This document shows, in pieces, positions 7,301-15,037 of a DNA stretch of 19,787 bases. This DNA is from CAYLNM01 sp964385045 (GTDB lineage Bacteria; Planctomycetota; Phycisphaerae; Phycisphaerales; SM1A02), in contig CAYLNM010000079.1 of assembly GCA_964385045.1 (NCBI GenBank), positions 1 through 19,787 on the forward strand, given 5' to 3'. A program made the position numbers and the translations under genes. A model generated the notes under the pieces. That model saw only the letters and a list, made by a program, of their open reading frames with translations. It had not been told where the DNA came from and made no database searches. The first letter of the stretch is position 1. Every line of letters starts with the position of its first letter.

Positions 7301-7540
7301 CGATCGCCGGAGTCACCCGGGAGGCGCCGACGATCGCGGGGGATCCCGGACCCGGGACTCCCAAGAAGCAGCAGCCGGGGGGCGGCCACGGCGTCCGCTC
7401 CTCCGCCGACCGCGTACCCACGACGCACGACGGACACGCCGGCACCGTCCCCCGGGGGCGCGGTCCGGGACGAGCCCCTCGTCCGCTTCACGTCCACCCC
7501 CGCCACCGCCACCGCCACCCGCCGATCGGCGCTTCCCCCA

Positions 7541-9328
7541 ATGGTCCGTCCCACCGAACACGCCCGCATCGAGCTTCCCACCCCGGGCGACCCGCTTCGC
7601 CGCGGACTGCTCCGGGCCCTGAGGCCGGGCCTCGAGCGGGTCCTGCGGCTCGACGCCCTCAACCGCATCCACGACCGCGTCATGACCCGCGAGGCGGGCG
7701 ACGACGTGCACGGGGCGGTCCTGCGGGCGATGGACGTGACGCTGCGGGTCGACGAGGACGAGCTGCGGCGGATTCCGGCCGAGGGCCCGGTGGTGGTGGT
7801 CGCCAACCATCCCTTCGGCGGCATCGAGGGCGTGGCCCTCGCGCACCTCATCGCCCGTGTCCGGCCCGACTCGCGGCTGATGGCCAACCACCTGCTCGGA
7901 CTGGTGCCGTGCCTGCGGGGGGCGTTCTTCGCCGTCGACCCCTTCGGCGGGGCCGAGGCGGCCCGGCGGAACCTCGCCGTGATGCGGGAGGTCGTCGGCT
8001 GGGTGCGAGGCGGACACGTCCTCGGCGTCTTCCCCGCGGGCGAGGTGTCGCACGTGCGGCTGCGGGACGGCGGCATCGCCGACCCGCCGTGGTCGCCCAC
8101 CATCGCTCGCATCGTCCGCCGCACCGGGGCGACGGTGGTGCCGCTGTACTTCCACGGCCGCAACTCCGCCGCGTTCCAGCTGCTGGGCATGGTGCACCCG
8201 CGGCTGCGGACCCTCATGCTGCCCCGCGAGCTCGTCGCCCGGGAGGACACCACGATCGAGGCGGTCATCGGCCGGCCGGTCACGCCCGAGCGGATCGCCC
8301 GCATCGAGGACGACGGCGAGCTGCTCGAGCACCTGCGGGCCCGGACGTACCTGCTCCGCGGCCGGATCGAGCAGCGGGGCGCCGGGCCTCGGACCACCGC
8401 CGGCATGACGCCCGTGGCCGAGCCGGGCGACGCGGACGCGATCGCGGCCGAGCTCGACGGCCTGCCCGGGGACAGCCTGCTCGCCCGCCACGAGCGGTTC
8501 CGCGTGCACCTGCTGCACGGCGCCGACTGCCCGGCGACCATGCAGGAGATCGGCCGGACCCGCGAGCTGAGCTTCCGGGAGGTCGGCGAGGGCACCGGCC
8601 GCGCCCGCGACCTCGACGACTACGACCGCCACTACCGGCAGCTCGTCCTGTGGGACGAGCGCGAGCGGCGGATCGCGGGCGGCTACCGGGTCGGGATCAC
8701 CGAGGAGATCATGGCCGCCCACGGGCTGCCGGGCCTCTACACGCACTCGCTGTTCCGATTCCGGCAGTCGCTGCTCGAGCAGATCACCCCCGGCCTCGAG
8801 CTCGGCCGCTCGTACGTCACCCCCGCGTACCAGCGGACCTACGCCCCGCTCATGCTGCTCTGGAAGGGCATCGGGGCGTTCGTGGCGCGGCATCCCGAGC
8901 ACCGCTACCTCTTCGGGCCCGTCAGCATCTCCAACGAGTACCACTCGACGAGCCGCTCGCTCCTGATCGCGTTCCTGCAGGCGACCCGCTTCCTCGAGCC
9001 GCTCGGCCGGCTCATCCGGCCCCGGCGGCCGGTGCGCACGCGGGCGAGCCGGGGCACCCGGCGGATCACCGCCGCCGTCGCCCGGGATCTCGAGGACGTC
9101 GAGACGATCGTCCGCGACATCGAGCTCGACCGCCGGAGCATCCCGGTGCTGCTGCGGCAGTACCTCAAGCTCGAGGGCAAGCTGCTCGCCTTCAACGTCG
9201 ATCCGGACTTCGGCGACGTGGTCGACGGCCTCATGCTCATCGACCTGTGCGACGTCGATCCCCGCGTGCTGCGGCACTACATGGGCAAGGACGGCGCTCG
9301 GAGCTTCCTCGGGCACCACGGCCACTGA
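7541..9328 (+). CDS. OlsF-like bifunctional acyltransferase (PlsC domain + GNAT/OlsB-like domain)
   Basis: A 595-residue two-domain protein. The N-terminal half is a PlsC-type (OlsA-like) acyltransferase: VVVVANHPFGGIEG at 84-97 is the His-containing active-site block, FFAVDPFGG at 129-137, FPAGEVS at 164-170, and VVPLYFHGRN at 199-208. The C-terminal half (about 290-590) is an OlsB/hemolysin-type GNAT domain: RFRVHLLHGADCPATMQEIGRT-like opening at 320-340, RELSFREVGEGTG at 341-353, DYDRHYRQLVLWD at 360-372, LGRSYV at 421-426 and LFGPVSIS at 457-464. The same architecture occurs in OlsF, where the C-terminal domain N-acylates ornithine and the N-terminal domain adds the second acyl chain. An aminolipid product is therefore likely, but the amino acid cannot be read from sequence. 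The acidic residue of the usual HPxGGxDG block is Glu96. No ribosome site precedes the ATG. Confidence 0.88.
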   Translation: MVRPTEHARIELPTPGDPLRRGLLRALRPGLERVLRLDALNRIHDRVMTREAGDDVHGAVLRAMDVTLRVDEDELRRIPAEGPVVVVANHPFGGIEGVALAHLIARVRPDSRLMANHLLGLVPCLRGAFFAVDPFGGAEAARRNLAVMREVVGWVRGGHVLGVFPAGEVSHVRLRDGGIADPPWSPTIARIVRRTGATVVPLYFHGRNSAAFQLLGMVHPRLRTLMLPRELVAREDTTIEAVIGRPVTPERIARIEDDGELLEHLRARTYLLRGRIEQRGAGPRTTAGMTPVAEPGDADAIAAELDGLPGDSLLARHERFRVHLLHGADCPATMQEIGRTRELSFREVGEGTGRARDLDDYDRHYRQLVLWDERERRIAGGYRVGITEEIMAAHGLPGLYTHSLFRFRQSLLEQITPGLELGRSYVTPAYQRTYAPLMLLWKGIGAFVARHPEHRYLFGPVSISNEYHSTSRSLLIAFLQATRFLEPLGRLIRPRRPVRTRASRGTRRITAAVARDLEDVETIVRDIELDRRSIPVLLRQYLKLEGKLLAFNVDPDFGDVVDGLMLIDLCDVDPRVLRHYMGKDGARSFLGHHGH

Positions 9329-9387
9329 GCCCGCGCACGGCCGCCGGCCCGGCCGCGGCGGACGGCTGACGCACGGTCCGCGGCCGC

Positions 9388-12105
9388 TCAGTCCGACACC
9401 GGATCCGGCCCCGCCGCCCGCAGGTGGCGCCAGACCATGCGGACGATCTCGCGGTGCGGGGTCACCGGCGCGCCCGCGGCGCGGTTCGCCGCCCCGATCC
9501 GGAAGAGCAGGCCCCACTGGCGGTAGAGCGTGCGGTAGGCGGCGTAGAGCCCGCGGCCGGGGTCGTAGAGGTTCGTCGCCTCGCTCGTGACGCCGTTGAG
9601 CTCGACGATGCCGAAGCCGCGGCCGGCCATCAGCTCCTCCTGGTCGCGGTAGCGCACGTCGAAGCGGCCGAAGTGGAAGCCGCCGGCGAAGCCGCGGGCG
9701 ATCCGGTCGAACGCGGCGGTGAGCTCCGGCGTCACGAGGAATCCGCCGTCCACGAACATCGTGCCCTGGGCGTGGTTGCCCGCCTCGGCGAGCCGGAGGC
9801 TGACGCCGTCGGGGATCACCTCCTCGAGCCGGTCGCGGTGGCGGCGACAGAAGGTCCGCGCCTGCATCAGGTACCGCGGGTGCCGCCAGATCAGCTCCTC
9901 GAGCGTCGCCACGCCGTCGCCGGTGACGGCGGGGAAGACCTTGTGCGTCACCGCGAAGATCCGTCCGCGATCGGCCCCCGGCTCCCGCACGTAGAAGATC
10001 CCCGCCTCGTGGGGGCCGGGGTGGTACGCCTGCACCACCACCGGCTCGAAGCTCTCGGCCATCACCCGGCGGGCGACGTCGGGGCCGCCGACCTTGCGGA
10101 CGCCGGCGCCCCGCTCGCCCACCTCCGGCTTGACGATCACCGGCCAGTCGAGGCCGAGCTCGTCCATCGCCCGCTCGAGGCCGGCGAGGCGGTCGGCCGA
10201 GTCGCGCCCCTCGATGCGGCGGGCGGGCAGCACCTCGCCCGGCGGCAGGCGGTCGAGGATGTGGCTCTTGGTCTCGCCCACGAGGCCCCCGTGCGGGATG
10301 CCGGGGTTGGCCGCGGTGATCGCGTTGAAGCCGCGGTGCCGCAGGCTGAGCCACGCGATCCACGGGACCACCGGCAGGTAGAACACCAGCTGAGGCCAGA
10401 ACTCCCACCGCCACAGCCGGCTCGTCCGCGACTTGAGCTTGCGCCGGCCCATCCGCGTCAGCGACATCTCCAGCACGCGGATGAGGACGAAGAGCAGGAT
10501 CACCGCGGCCGCGAGGGCGAGCCACGAGTCGCCGAGGACCCGCTCGAGCGGATCCACGACCTTCTGCCCGAAGAGGAAGACCAGGATCACGATCGTCGGC
10601 GTCCACAGCAGGGCGGCGACGAGGAACCACGCGAAGAAGCGGACGCTGCGGGTCCCGAGCATGCCGGCGGCGATGTACAGCGGCATGCGGGTGCCGGGGA
10701 CGAAGCGGCTGGTGATGATCGCGCGGCCGGCGTGGGCGTCGAGCCACGTGCCGACCTGCTCGAAGCGCTCCATCGGCATCCGCCTCGCGACCCATCGCCA
10801 GCGCAGGGCCCGACGCCCGAAGAGCCGCCCGATCAGCCAGAGGCCGACGTCGCCGACGAAGATGCCGAGCGTGCAGCCGAGGATCGCCACCACGAGGTCG
10901 ATCGTGCCCTTGCGGGCGAGCAGGCCGGCGGCGATGCAGGTGAGGTCCTCGGACACGAAGGTCGCGAGGCCCACGAACACCATCTGGATCCACGGATTCT
11001 GGGCCCGGCCGACGCCGATCGAGATCGGTCCCTCGTCCTCGGGGTTGCCGGCGGTGGCGAGGTGCTCGGCCCAGCCGGGATCGTCGACGCGGCCGCCCAC
11101 CGGCCCGCCGGCCTGCACGCGGAGGACGAAGTCGCTCACGTCGGCCGCGATCTCCGCCCCGGTCTCCTCGAAGAACGGGTCGAAGTGGCCGCCCTCGGTC
11201 ATCCTCAGCTCGCTCGTGGCGGCGAGGCGGTGGTGCTCGCGGGCGGTCCACGGCGGCACGAGGAAGTCCTCCCGGCCGTGGAGCACGAGGAACGGCGTCT
11301 CCGCCGTCTCGAGGACCGCCCGCAGGGGACGCTGGTCGGCGTCCATGAAGTTCCGGATCCACGGGGCCCGGCTCTGCCGCGGGCCGAGGAGCCCGAAGTG
11401 CGGGATCACCTCCGGCAGGCCGACGAAGGCGAGCCAGCCGAGGCGGTACTTCAGGTGCTCGAACTCGTAGTTGCCGCTGCCCTCGCCCTCCTGGATGCCG
11501 GTCGCCCCGAGCATCACCACCGAGGCGACGCGTTCGGGGGTGCGCTCGATCATCCGCAGGGCCACCGCCCCGCCCATCGAGTACCCCACCAGGTGCACCG
11601 GCCCCGCGGCGGCGGGGTCCTCGGCCGCGACGGCGTCGAGCAGGTCGGCGAGGTACGCGGCGTGGGCGGCGGGCGAGTAGTCGGGGATCGACCGGGTGGA
11701 GGCCCCGAAGCCGGGCAGGTCCACCGCGTAGCTGCGGATCGCCGGGTCGAGCGCCGGCTGCACGTCGTCGAAGTTGGTCAGGTCGCCGGGGCTGCCGTGC
11801 AGCAGCAGCACCACCGGAGCGTCCGGGGCCTCGGCCGGGCTCGGCCCGGCGCGGCGGGTGGCGACGGCGACCGGCGGGGCCTCGGGGCGCGGGTCGCCCG
11901 GGGCGGCCCGCCGCACGAGCTCGGTGCGGTCCCACCCCGGACCGTCCGGAAGCGGCGGCGGATCGGGGGGGCCGGTGAGCGCGACCACCGCGTGGGAGGC
12001 GGCGAGGAGCGCGAGGTAGAGCAGCGGGATCCAGCGGAGCCGGCGAAGCCCGCGCGCGCGGCGCGGGGCGTCGGGAGTCGCGGCGGCGGATCCGCGGTCG
12101 GCCAT
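9388..12105 (-). CDS. Alpha/beta-hydrolase - DedA (VTT) - ATP-grasp three-domain fusion
   Basis: A 905-residue membrane protein. Residues 25-44 form a membrane anchor. Residues ~96-330 are an alpha/beta-hydrolase with LLHGSPGD (101-108), nucleophile Ser176 in GYSMGG, Asp280 in HGREDFLVPP and His307 in EGGHFDP, so the triad looks intact. Residues ~370-550 are a DedA/VTT domain: FVSED (383-387), GDVGLWLIGRLFG (418-430) and SRFVPGTRMPLYIAAGMLG (466-484). A hydrophobic pair at ~568-588 leads to an ATP-grasp domain at ~592-880: AANPGIPHGG (598-607), WPVIVKPEVGERGAGV (654-669, Lys659), GRFDVRYR (813-820) and GIVELNGVTSE (832-842), which hold plausible Mg-ATP residues. The start is placed 1 base after the NRDE stop. 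An upstream in-frame ATG would overlap that gene by about 100 bases. The domains are known individually, but I do not know this combination. No frameshift is apparent. Confidence 0.9.
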   Translation of the reverse strand: MADRGSAAATPDAPRRARGLRRLRWIPLLYLALLAASHAVVALTGPPDPPPLPDGPGWDRTELVRRAAPGDPRPEAPPVAVATRRAGPSPAEAPDAPVVLLLHGSPGDLTNFDDVQPALDPAIRSYAVDLPGFGASTRSIPDYSPAAHAAYLADLLDAVAAEDPAAAGPVHLVGYSMGGAVALRMIERTPERVASVVMLGATGIQEGEGSGNYEFEHLKYRLGWLAFVGLPEVIPHFGLLGPRQSRAPWIRNFMDADQRPLRAVLETAETPFLVLHGREDFLVPPWTAREHHRLAATSELRMTEGGHFDPFFEETGAEIAADVSDFVLRVQAGGPVGGRVDDPGWAEHLATAGNPEDEGPISIGVGRAQNPWIQMVFVGLATFVSEDLTCIAAGLLARKGTIDLVVAILGCTLGIFVGDVGLWLIGRLFGRRALRWRWVARRMPMERFEQVGTWLDAHAGRAIITSRFVPGTRMPLYIAAGMLGTRSVRFFAWFLVAALLWTPTIVILVFLFGQKVVDPLERVLGDSWLALAAAVILLFVLIRVLEMSLTRMGRRKLKSRTSRLWRWEFWPQLVFYLPVVPWIAWLSLRHRGFNAITAANPGIPHGGLVGETKSHILDRLPPGEVLPARRIEGRDSADRLAGLERAMDELGLDWPVIVKPEVGERGAGVRKVGGPDVARRVMAESFEPVVVQAYHPGPHEAGIFYVREPGADRGRIFAVTHKVFPAVTGDGVATLEELIWRHPRYLMQARTFCRRHRDRLEEVIPDGVSLRLAEAGNHAQGTMFVDGGFLVTPELTAAFDRIARGFAGGFHFGRFDVRYRDQEELMAGRGFGIVELNGVTSEATNLYDPGRGLYAAYRTLYRQWGLLFRIGAANRAAGAPVTPHREIVRMVWRHLRAAGPDPVSD

Positions 12106-12106
12106 G

Positions 12107-12925
12107 TCAGCCGGCGGTCCGCGCCCGCGCGGCGAGTCGATGGCGCTGCGGGAGCGCGGCGTGGCGTCCGTCGGCGGCGGCGGCGGACGGCGCGAGGTGC
12201 GGCGGACCATCGCGGTGGACGAGCTCGATGCCGTCCGTCGCCACGCGGATCACGGTGTGGCTGTGCGTGAGGGCGTCGGGACGGGCCATCGAGACCGACA
12301 CGTGGCCGCGATCCGGCCAGTGGGCGCGGTGGAACTCGTCCTGCGCCGCGACGAGGTCGGTCGGCGGCCCCGCGGGACTCGCGAACGTCCGGTTGAAGAG
12401 CCCCCGCCGGGGCCCCTCGACGAGGTGGTCGCCGAGACCGGAGCTGGTGACCATGAACGGTTCGCCCTGCGGCTCGCGGAGGACGAGCTCGACCGAGCGG
12501 CCGTCGCTGCGGACGAGGGCCCGCTCCGTCCGGTCGGCGAGCACGAGGCGGAACGGTCGCTGGGCCGCGGGATCGACCGCGAGCGCGTCCGGCAGCGCCG
12601 CGGCGACGCGGTCGTGGTGCAGCAGCCCGGGGATGATCGCGCCGCGGCTCGCCCCGCCGTGGGGCGGCGAGGGCTCGGACGGCGGCGGATTGAGGTTCAG
12701 CAGGCTCAGGGCGAGGCCGGCGTCGTTCACCGCGACCCAGGTGCCGCCGGCGTCGGCATCCACCGGGTGCACCGCCTCGCGGCCACGGGCGCGGACGGCC
12801 CGGGGCGGGTGGGCCGGGGTCCGCGTGCGCAGCTCGTCGCGGTTGCACGCGAAGCGGAAGCCGCCGGCGGTCCCCGCGGGCCCCGGAGGACCGGCCGGGA
12901 GCGGCACGATCGTCACCGTGCACAT
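12107..12925 (-). CDS. NRDE family protein (TANGO2-like)
   Basis: A 272-residue member of the NRDE/TANGO2 superfamily. Seen: the characteristic N-terminus MCTVTIV with Cys2, then FACNRDE at 25-31, AGGTWVAVNDAGLALSLLN at about 59-77, and later GLGDHLVEGPRR with LFNRTF. Cys2 placed directly after Met suggests an N-terminal-nucleophile-like processing site, though the biochemical role of the family is not settled (TANGO2 is linked to haem or lipid handling in eukaryotes). The last ~25 residues are Ala/Arg-rich. The ATG at 12925 lies inside the 3' end of the DinB gene (13-base overlap) and the stop is 1 base before the fusion gene, so all three are probably translated from one transcript. Confidence 0.85.
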   Translation of the reverse strand: MCTVTIVPLPAGPPGPAGTAGGFRFACNRDELRTRTPAHPPRAVRARGREAVHPVDADAGGTWVAVNDAGLALSLLNLNPPPSEPSPPHGGASRGAIIPGLLHHDRVAAALPDALAVDPAAQRPFRLVLADRTERALVRSDGRSVELVLREPQGEPFMVTSSGLGDHLVEGPRRGLFNRTFASPAGPPTDLVAAQDEFHRAHWPDRGHVSVSMARPDALTHSHTVIRVATDGIELVHRDGPPHLAPSAAAADGRHAALPQRHRLAARARTAG

Positions 12926-13611
12926 GCACGCGACTCGTCGTGGGCGATCGTGGACGGAGCCCGGCCGAAGGACCGCGGCACGTCGACCCCGAGGTGCCGG
13001 GCCATGCCGCCGATCATCGCCTGGTGGTGGATCGTGTGGCTGAAGACGAAGCCGATCTCGCGGCCCACCGTCGAGTGCATCGGGACACGCAGCCCGTCGC
13101 CGCTCAGCATCACCGAGAGCGCAGCCGGGCGGTCGAGCGGCACGTCGGCCGCGGCCGCTTCGAGCCGCCGCCGCAGGTCGCCGAGGAGCGAGCGGGCGGC
13201 GGCGGGATCGGTCTCCACCGCGGTCCCGCGCACGCGGGCGTCGTAGTCGGCGGGGGCGACGGCGGGCGACGCCGAGCCCGCGGCCGTCGACGCGGCCGGC
13301 GCGGCGCCATCCTCCCGTGCCCGCTCCATCGTCTCGACGAGCACCCGCACGTGGTCGAGGCAGTGCCGCACGTGGCCGCCGATCGAGCCGCCGAAGATGC
13401 CCTCGAGGGGCGTGGCGTAGTCCTCGGCGGCAAGACGGCCGACGAGCTCGTCGAGCTGGCCGAGCGTCGCGTCGAGCTGGCCCGCGGCGAGCCGGCAGGC
13501 GTCCCCGGTCGCCGGCGCGGCGTGCGGCTCGGCCGCGATGCCGGGCGAGGGGACGGCGGCGGCGACGTCCGGCCGGGCTCGGTCGGAGGTGCTGGGCGTG
13601 GGGGGCGTCAT
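12913..13611 (-). CDS. DinB/YfiT-fold family protein (putative metal-dependent)
   Basis: A 232-residue protein with a DinB-like four-helix bundle, a fold shared by DNA-damage-inducible DinB proteins and thiol transferases (bacillithiol, mycothiol). Seen: the helix with GGHVRHCLDHVRVL at 78-91 and the C-terminal FSHTIHHQAMIGGMARHLGV at 190-209. These supply several His (80, 83, 87, 192, 195/196, 206) that fit the family's metal site. Residues 1-38 and 100-125 are Ala/Pro-rich and look disordered. The start has GAGG about 7 bases upstream and a TATGAT box about 70 bases upstream. Its stop overlaps the NRDE start, making it the first gene of a three-gene operon. The substrate is unknown. Confidence 0.82.
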   Translation of the reverse strand: MTPPTPSTSDRARPDVAAAVPSPGIAAEPHAAPATGDACRLAAGQLDATLGQLDELVGRLAAEDYATPLEGIFGGSIGGHVRHCLDHVRVLVETMERAREDGAAPAASTAAGSASPAVAPADYDARVRGTAVETDPAAARSLLGDLRRRLEAAAADVPLDRPAALSVMLSGDGLRVPMHSTVGREIGFVFSHTIHHQAMIGGMARHLGVDVPRSFGRAPSTIAHDESRACAR

Positions 13612-13682
13612 GGATGGCCTCGGGCAGGGACGGCGCCGGCGGCGCGGGCGGGGAGGAGGCCCCGGGATGCCCGCACCGGCGA

Positions 13683-13688
13683 ATCATA
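13683..13688 (-). promoter_or_regulatory. Putative -10 box TATGAT for dinB-NRDE-fusion operon
   Basis: TATGAT on the minus strand is one base from consensus, in otherwise very GC-rich DNA, about 70 bases before the DinB-family start. No clear -35 is seen. It is the only good candidate promoter for the three-gene operon ending at 9388. Confidence 0.5.
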
Positions 13689-13838
13689 ACCCGGCGAGGA
13701 CGACGAGCCGCCGGACGCTCTGCGTTCCGGCGTTCCGGCGGGGCGGGGTGGTTTCCGGCGTCGCGGGTCGGGGCGGGCTCGGTCCCACGGGATGCGCGGG
13801 GCGGCCGGGGCTCGGCCGGTTCTTCGGCGCGCGGCGGC

Positions 13839-14348
13839 TCAGGCCAGGGGGACGTCGGCCCCACCGACCCCCGATTCGCCGTGGGTGATGCGCACCTGCG
13901 ACATCAGCGCCTGGTTCACGGGGCACTTCTCGCCCATCGCGAGCAAGCGGGTCCGCTGGCCCTCGTCGAGGTCGCCGAGGAGCTCGATCCGCTTGTCCAC
14001 GGTGAAGACCCAGCCCGCGTCGGTCGCCCCCGCCTCCCCGGCCTCGGCCCGGCGACGGTCGTGCGAGAGGCTCACCCGGACGCCCTCGAGCGGCCAGCCC
14101 TTGCGGTCGGCGTACAGCCGGATCGTCATCGCCGTGCAGGCCCCCAGCGAGCCGAGCAGGAGCCGGAACGGGTTCGGAGCCTCGTCCCGGCCGCCGGACT
14201 CGGGGACGGCGTCGGACCGGAACTCGTGGCGGCCGGCCTGGACCGTCACCATCAGATCCTCGGGACCGATCGTGGCGATCGCCTCCGGCTCGGAGACGGC
14301 GGACGGATCCGTGGCGGCGGCGGGCGGGGTGGTGGCGGGACGAGTCAT
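13839..14348 (-). CDS. OsmC family protein
   Basis: A 169-residue OsmC/Ohr-superfamily protein; characterised members reduce organic hydroperoxides with a Cys pair. Seen: the first Cys71 in LLGSLGACTAMTIRLYADRKGW (helix of the OsmC fold) and the second Cys142 in MGEKCPVNQALMS. The spacing and the KCPVNQAL form suit the YhfA/OsmC-like branch rather than classical Ohr. The first ~25 residues are low in complexity. The start at 14348 is supported by GGAG about 8 bases upstream and a CATGAT box 24 bases upstream. It is monocistronic by layout, 227 bases from the DinB gene downstream. A detoxification role is inferred from family membership only. Confidence 0.88.
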   Translation of the reverse strand: MTRPATTPPAAATDPSAVSEPEAIATIGPEDLMVTVQAGRHEFRSDAVPESGGRDEAPNPFRLLLGSLGACTAMTIRLYADRKGWPLEGVRVSLSHDRRRAEAGEAGATDAGWVFTVDKRIELLGDLDEGQRTRLLAMGEKCPVNQALMSQVRITHGESGVGGADVPLA

Positions 14349-14372
14349 CGGGGGGCTCCGGGAGACGTGCGG

Positions 14373-14378
14373 ATCATG
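14373..14378 (-). promoter_or_regulatory. Possible -10 box CATGAT for osmC-like gene
   Basis: CATGAT on the minus strand lies 24 bases before the ATG at 14348, with GGAG between them. It differs from TATAAT at two positions. Evidence is positional only. Confidence 0.3.
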
Positions 14379-14385
14379 CGACAGG

Positions 14386-14480
14386 GCCGGCGGACGGCCG
14401 GCGGACGGCCGGGCGAGCGGCCGGGCGAGCGGCCGGGGGGCCGGGCGGCCGGGCGGCCGTGGGGGGCCGGGGGCCGACCG
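14386..14480. repeat. GC-rich short tandem repeats upstream of osmC-like gene
   Basis: Two copies of an 11-mer (GCCGGCGGACG, 14386-14407) are followed by two copies of a 12-mer (GCCGGGCGAGCG, 14408-14431) and then by GCCGGGCG-type 8-mers and runs of 5-7 G. All share a GCCGG core, suggesting slippage-driven growth. The plus strand is strongly G-rich here and could form quadruplex-like structure. The array separates the divergent osmC-like and DUF6132 genes. Confidence 0.7.
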
Positions 14481-14530
14481 GACCCGCGGAAGAAGGGACC
14501 GGGGGTGGAACGAACCGCGGTCCGACGGAG

Positions 14531-14536
14531 AATAAT
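14531..14536 (+). promoter_or_regulatory. Putative -10 box AATAAT for DUF6132 gene
   Basis: AATAAT lies about 70 bases before the ATG at 14609. A GGAAC at 14507-14511 sits about 19 bases upstream, so an ECF-type promoter cannot be excluded but is weak. Confidence 0.35.
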
Positions 14537-14608
14537 CCCCGGCCGCGTCGGATTCGTGTCGATGCGGCGGCGCGACGGTCGTCGTGCCGTGATCCGGAGA
14601 CCGAGCCC

Positions 14609-14932
14609 ATGAAGATCGTGGCCCTCACCGTGGCCGGCGCCGTCGCCGGCGGACTCGTCGGCGCCTGGGGCATCCTCTGCCCCGACGGCTCGTGCATCAT
14701 CACCGGCTCCTGGTTCGGAGGCGGCACCGTGGGCGGGCTGCTCGGGTACGCCGCGGCCGGCCTGCTGCCGGTCCGCATCGACCGATCGACCGAGGCCGAG
14801 ACCCCGGCCGGGACCCGGATCGAGTCCGGGGACCCGAGCGGGCCGGCGGGCCGCGGGGCCGCGGGCGCCCCCGGCATCGGCGCCGGCGACGCGGACGACG
14901 CGCAGACGGACCGCCCCGACCGCGAGGCCTGA
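14609..14932 (+). CDS. DUF6132-like small membrane protein
   Basis: A 107-residue protein. Residues 4-23 and 36-54 are glycine-rich hydrophobic segments, probably two membrane helices joined by a short loop with Cys24 and Cys29 (ILCPDGSCIITGSWFGGG at 22-39). This two-helix, two-Cys pattern with SCxITGS resembles DUF6132. The C-terminal half (about 57-107) is hydrophilic, acidic and low in complexity. The ATG at 14609 has GGAGA about 8 bases upstream; the frame continues upstream as Arg-rich non-coding-like sequence. No function is known for the family. It stands alone between the divergent OsmC gene and sdaA (105 bases downstream). Confidence 0.65.
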   Translation: MKIVALTVAGAVAGGLVGAWGILCPDGSCIITGSWFGGGTVGGLLGYAAAGLLPVRIDRSTEAETPAGTRIESGDPSGPAGRGAAGAPGIGAGDADDAQTDRPDREA

Positions 14933-15010
14933 CGCCGCCGAGCATCGCCCCGGGTCGGATGGACCACCGATCGACGCGAATCGTGCTTCCGGGACGCGGG
15001 CCCCGCCCGG

Positions 15011-15016
15011 TACGAT
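15011..15016 (+). promoter_or_regulatory. Putative -10 box TACGAT for sdaA
   Basis: TACGAT ends 21 bases before the GTG start at 15038, with a strong GGGAGGA ribosome site at 15024-15030 in between. No good -35 is visible. Confidence 0.4.
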
Positions 15017-15037
15017 CCCGCGCGGGAGGATCGCGCC

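Larger units (their letters stand above)
7105..7540. other. 436-base divergent intergenic region glgC / acyltransferase
   Basis: This region holds the glgC promoter at its left end. In the plus direction it has TAGACT at 7295-7300, a GGGAGG at 7319-7324 that is not followed by a start codon at normal distance, and a short CCACCG-type repetitive stretch at about 7498-7520 just before the acyltransferase gene. No protein frame on either strand here has convincing composition, and no RNA family was recognised. Confidence 0.5.

Noticed and set aside
9329..9387. GC-rich inverted sequences between the convergent acyltransferase and fusion stops as a terminator
   Set aside because: Only 5-bp or interrupted pairings without a T-run; not distinguishable from chance at this base composition.
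7313..11935. Very long minus-strand open frame (about 1540 codons) spanning the acyltransferase and most of the fusion gene
   Set aside because: It runs antisense through the acyltransferase and out of frame through the fusion gene. The translation is Arg/Pro/Gly-rich with no domain, as expected in DNA this GC-rich.
12106..12210. Earlier ATG at 12210 for the fusion gene
   Set aside because: It would overlap the NRDE gene by about 100 bases, and the added residues are Arg/Pro-rich shadow sequence.
9424..12270. 948-codon plus-strand frame opposite the fusion gene
   Set aside because: Mirror of the fusion gene; His/Arg/Glu/Val-rich without motifs, whereas the minus strand shows three complete domains.
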